Notes under the pieces: model-generated
Databases searched by the model: none
The model's input: only the letters and a program-made list of their open reading frames with translations
Told to the model about the DNA's origin: nothing
Shown: one piece after another, positions 61,155 through 64,000 of the stretch
Layout: every line of letters starts with the position of its first letter
Position numbering within the stretch: the first letter of the stretch is position 1
NCBI GenBank assembly: GCA_947500295.1
Contig: CANMRM010000007.1
Location: forward strand, 1 to 64,000
Reading direction: 5' to 3'
From: an uncultured Kordiimonas sp.
GTDB taxonomy: Bacteria; Pseudomonadota; Alphaproteobacteria; Sphingomonadales; Kordiimonadaceae
Length of the DNA: 64,000 bases
Program-made: the position numbers and the translations under genes

Positions 61155-62318
61155 ATGGCGGACGAAGATGAACCCGTAGACGAAGAGGCCATGCTCGCCG
61201 AATGGGAGGCTATGGCCGAAGAGGGTGAAGCCGACGCAGAGAATTCGGGTGACGATGAGCAGATGGCTGCAGAGTGGGAAGCCATGGCGGATTCTGATGC
61301 GTCGGAAGAAGAGGATGAAGACGGCCCCTCTTCAGGCCGGGTGCTGGATCAGGATGAGATCGACAGCCTGCTTGGTTTTGACGGTGATGCTGACGCTGGA
61401 GAAATGACAGGTATTCATGCGCTGATTAACAGCGCACTTGTGTCATATGAACGCCTGCCAATGCTCGACATTATTTTTGACCGTATGGTTCGAATGATGT
61501 CCACGTCCCTCAGAAATTTTACTTCTGATAACATTGAGGTTTCACTGGATAATATTACGTCCGTTCGCTTCGGTGATTACCTGAATTCCATACCGTTGCC
61601 GGCGATGCTTGGCGTGTTTCGGGCAGAAGAGTGGGACAACTACGGTCTCATGACAATTGACTCGAGCCTGATCTATTCGATTGTGGATGTGCTTTTGGGC
61701 GGGCGTCGGGGCACAGCAGCCATGCGAATTGAAGGGCGCCCCTATACAACAATCGAGCAAACGCTGGTTGAACGAATGATTTCTGTTGTCCTCAAGGATA
61801 TGTGCGGTGCATTCGAGCCATTGTCGCCGGTCAACTTCACTTTCGATCGCCTGGAAACAAATCCACGTTTCGCAACCATCGCCCGGCCACCTAACGCGGC
61901 CGTTTTGATTAAGCTGCGTGTGGATATGGAAGACCGTGGTGGTCGTCTGGAAGTGCTTTTCCCCTATGCGACGCTGGAGCCGGTTCGGGAGCTTTTACTT
62001 CAACGCTTCATGGGCGAGAAGTTTGGTCGCGACACGATTTGGGAGACCCACCTTGCAACCGAGCTGTGGCGTGCTGATGTTGATTTGAGTGCCATCATGG
62101 ACGAGGTCAGCATGTCGCTGGGTGATGTGATGAATTTTGAAGTTGGCCAGACAATCCTCTTTAACAAAACACCAAAAGATGAAGTTGTGCTGAAATGCGG
62201 TGATGTTCCGATGGTCAGTGGTGCCATTGGCCGGTCGGGGCAGCATGTTGCGGTAATGGTGCGTCATACGGCGGACCGTTTGGCCATTGAAGATGAAAAT
62301 ATGGCGGGAGTGAGCTAG
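61155..62318 (+). CDS. fliM: Flagellar motor switch protein FliM
   Basis: 387 residues. The first ~60 are very acidic and contain the segment AEWEAMA twice (residues 15-21 and 39-45). The CheY-binding/anchoring motif VLDQDEIDSLLGF is at 63-75, then the switch domain (GIHALINSALVSYERLPMLDIIFDRMVRMM) and a C-terminal SpoA-like domain. Enteric FliM has its CheY-binding motif at the very N-terminus, so the acidic extension is a lineage feature. Forms the C ring with FliG and FliN. Confidence 0.95.
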   Translation: MADEDEPVDEEAMLAEWEAMAEEGEADAENSGDDEQMAAEWEAMADSDASEEEDEDGPSSGRVLDQDEIDSLLGFDGDADAGEMTGIHALINSALVSYERLPMLDIIFDRMVRMMSTSLRNFTSDNIEVSLDNITSVRFGDYLNSIPLPAMLGVFRAEEWDNYGLMTIDSSLIYSIVDVLLGGRRGTAAMRIEGRPYTTIEQTLVERMISVVLKDMCGAFEPLSPVNFTFDRLETNPRFATIARPPNAAVLIKLRVDMEDRGGRLEVLFPYATLEPVRELLLQRFMGEKFGRDTIWETHLATELWRADVDLSAIMDEVSMSLGDVMNFEVGQTILFNKTPKDEVVLKCGDVPMVSGAIGRSGQHVAVMVRHTADRLAIEDENMAGVS

Positions 62319-62743
62319 TGGACGGTCTTTCAAGTCTGGTCGTTGATGGTGTGCTGGCGCTCTTGCTTGTCGCCGCAATTGTTGTTTGCTTTTTCGTTTA
62401 TCGCCGGCTTGGGACCATTAAAGAAGGCCAGGCTGAACTCCGTCTGCTGGTGGACCAGCTGAACCACGCCGTTGTCGAAGCGCAACGAAGCGTTGCCAAT
62501 CTGAAGCAGTCCGCCGCCGAGGTGGAAGGCCGACTTCAGGTTGAAACAAAACGGGCAAGTTCCCTGGCTGATGAATTAGGCCTGATAACCGAGGCTGGAA
62601 ACAATCTGGCTGATCGTATCGAGCGCGGGTTGACCGGCGCTGGACAGCAATCCAGGTCCGACGCCGGTCAGGGCTCAACAGAGCAGGTTCGTGAAAAGCA
62701 ACAGCAGAAAGAGATTCTCTCTGCGTTGCGGGAAGCACGTTGA
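62318..62743 (+). CDS. DUF6468 single-helix membrane protein
   Basis: 141 residues: an N-terminal membrane helix (LVVDGVLALLLVAAIVVCFFVY) and a coiled-coil tail (DQLNHAVVEAQRSVANLKQSAAEVEGRL). It matches DUF6468, a family found next to fliM in alphaproteobacteria. Function unknown; motor or stator accessory by position. The GTG start overlaps the fliM stop (TAGTG). Confidence 0.8.
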   Translation: MDGLSSLVVDGVLALLLVAAIVVCFFVYRRLGTIKEGQAELRLLVDQLNHAVVEAQRSVANLKQSAAEVEGRLQVETKRASSLADELGLITEAGNNLADRIERGLTGAGQQSRSDAGQGSTEQVREKQQQKEILSALREAR

Positions 62744-62774
62744 AAATAATGGTTAGAAACGAGGGAATACCGGG

Positions 62775-63452
62775 ATGAGTTCCAATGTTATTAGTCGTTT
62801 GAGGTTGTTTCCGCTGCTTATGGTAGTCGCCGGCGTGGCTTTGGCGCTGAGGGCTTTTGACGTATATAGCGGTTTTGAGCTGCTGAATGCCCCCGTTCAG
62901 GCGCAGGAACAAGAGCAGCCAGCAGATACGGATGATGCAGGCAGTGACACTGATGGTGCTGCAGAAACCGATAGTGCAATAGCACCGCAAACAACGTCCA
63001 GGCCGCCCATCGTTGTCGGGCTGCCTGATGATGAAGAGATGGAGCTCATCACACAGTTGCGCCAACGCCGGGAGGCCCTGGAAGCGCGGGCGACGCAATT
63101 GGATTTGCAGGAGCAACTGCTGGAGAGCACAGAAAAACGCATCAATGACAAGATTGTTCAGCTGGAAGTGCTGGAAGATCGCATCAAGAGTCATCTTCGC
63201 CTTTTTGAGGAGAAGGAAACCGAGCAGCTGCAAAGCATTGTGAGCATTTATGAAACGATGAAGCCAAAAGAGGCGGCTCCAAGGTTCGAGGCGCTCTCCC
63301 TGCAGACCCAACTGGATTTGGTTCAGTTGATGAATCCGCGGAAGGTGGCAGCTCTTATGGAAAAGATGACGCCTCAAAAAGCGTCGGTATTGACGACCGA
63401 ACTTGCAACCAAGGCGCAACCTCCCAGCATTGGAGCGGTACAAAGCAACTAA
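62775..63452 (+). CDS. motE: MotE-like motility protein (MgtE N-domain-like)
   Basis: 225 residues: signal or anchor helix (residues 10-30), acidic linker, coiled coil (LITQLRQRREALEARATQLDLQEQLLE), then IVSIYETMKPKEAAPRFEALSLQTQLDLVQLMNPRKVAALMEKMTPQKAS, the MgtE-N-like motif of MotE. In rhizobia MotE is a chaperone for the stator partner MotC. No motC is in the window. Confidence 0.82.
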   Translation: MSSNVISRLRLFPLLMVVAGVALALRAFDVYSGFELLNAPVQAQEQEQPADTDDAGSDTDGAAETDSAIAPQTTSRPPIVVGLPDDEEMELITQLRQRREALEARATQLDLQEQLLESTEKRINDKIVQLEVLEDRIKSHLRLFEEKETEQLQSIVSIYETMKPKEAAPRFEALSLQTQLDLVQLMNPRKVAALMEKMTPQKASVLTTELATKAQPPSIGAVQSN

Positions 63453-63499
63453 GTAGTGGGCGAGTGACAAAATAAGACATCGATTTCAGGAGCGAGCTT

Positions 63500-64000
63500 A
63501 TGGCCAAGCGGGCAGTAGCTGTAACAATTGAAGAGAGAACAGAAGATCTGCGAAAAGAACGCGGGGATGCCGTCTCCGTCGACGACATTGGCGGTGTAGT
63601 ATTGTCGCTGGTGGAGGGATCTGCGCAGGGTGATGATGTGGAAAGCATCGCCACCGAATTGCGTGATCTTCTTGACTATATTGGTGCGGCTAAATCTGAA
63701 CTCGTCGGCATGCAGCCAAAATCACTTTCGCATCGGGATATTCCGGACGCAGGAGAACAACTGGATGCGATTGTGGCTGCAACAGAAGATGCTGCATCGA
63801 CCATTATGGATGCCGCTGACAGCGTCAGCGAAATAGCGACGGAAGTTGAAGGCAAGCCAGCTGAAAAACTTGAGGCCATTTCGACAGAGCTGTTTCAGGC
63901 TTCCAGTTTTCAGGACCTGACAGGGCAGAGGATTACCAAAGTAACTCGTACGCTTGCTCACCTCGAAGAGAGGTTATCCGCACTTGCGGAAGCGATCGGC
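63500..64000 (+). CDS. cheZ: CheZ-like chemotaxis phosphatase, cut by the window end
   Basis: 167 residues visible, still open at base 64000. Helical protein with ELFQASSFQDLTGQRITKVTRTLAHLEERL; the SSFQDLTGQRI segment is the CheZ active-site helix, where the Gln (QDLTGQ) attacks phospho-Asp of CheY. The ATG at 63500 has AGGAG nine bases upstream. It follows motE by 47 bases. Confidence 0.87.
   Translation, partial: MAKRAVAVTIEERTEDLRKERGDAVSVDDIGGVVLSLVEGSAQGDDVESIATELRDLLDYIGAAKSELVGMQPKSLSHRDIPDAGEQLDAIVAATEDAASTIMDAADSVSEIATEVEGKPAEKLEAISTELFQASSFQDLTGQRITKVTRTLAHLEERLSALAEAIG

Noticed and set aside
62418-63470. 350-codon minus-strand frame under DUF6468 and motE
   Set aside because: The opposite strand carries recognised genes in a flagellar operon; the frame is compositional.

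Overview
The window reads as chromosome of a flagellated, Gram-negative alphaproteobacterium of moderate GC content. FlbT, FlaF and FliX beside ~275-residue flagellins, a FlmG-like flagellin glycosyltransferase, a cysteine-poor DksA, HspQ, DUF2336, DUF4170 and a tiny aa3-oxidase subunit IV all point there. The mix would suit a marine order such as Kordiimonadales or a relative, but that placement is a guess. No phage, insertion sequence, CRISPR array or plasmid function was seen.

1-7 kb: two identical tandem tRNA-Glu genes with a terminator; a ToxR/CadC-type regulator with TPRs divergent from a small secreted protein; two small proteins; then an overlapping four-gene set (EEP phosphodiesterase, MipA/OmpV, VanX-type D-Ala-D-Ala dipeptidase, alpha/beta hydrolase). 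7-20 kb: a glutamylated-amine catabolic locus. It has two divergent PuuA-like ligases, a PuuD-like hydrolase, a PuuB-like oxidase, an unknown membrane protein, a TPR-sulfotransferase, a TonB-dependent receptor and a class III aminotransferase, followed by a threonine dehydratase-like enzyme and an orphan cytochrome oxidase subunit IV.

20-39 kb: housekeeping and accessory genes. These include HspQ, an ACT-domain GcvR-like protein, MlaC, a c-type cytochrome, a sodium:alanine symporter, a DUF2336 protein with a consensus CtrA box, a TRAP transporter behind a 934-residue coiled-coil membrane protein, a cluster with two HPt-type proteins around a receiver lacking its phosphoacceptor Asp, alkaline phosphatase, a TonB-like protein, and a CoxE/MoxR pair.

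39-64 kb: a flagellar island. It carries FlaG, three tandem flagellins, FlaF and FlbT; a divergent FlmG-like glycosyltransferase; the complete pseudaminic acid pathway (PseB, C, H, G, I, F); a fourth flagellin; FlgI with rod-binding and chaperone-like genes; FliX; DksA; FlgF-FlgG-FlgA-FlgH; and FliL-FliM-DUF6468-MotE-CheZ. I found nine good and two weaker sigma-54 (-24/-12) promoter matches, which tie the flagellins, FlbT, FlmG, pseB-pseC and probably pseG-pseI into one regulon.

The most interesting signal is in the leaders of the three tandem flagellin mRNAs. They share short A-rich-loop hairpins, with the last one always covering the Shine-Dalgarno sequence; in two of the three the first hairpin starts at the predicted +1. 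The fourth flagellin lacks this design. FlbT is known in Caulobacter to act on a flagellin leader, so these hairpins are a candidate FlbT-responsive RNA element.
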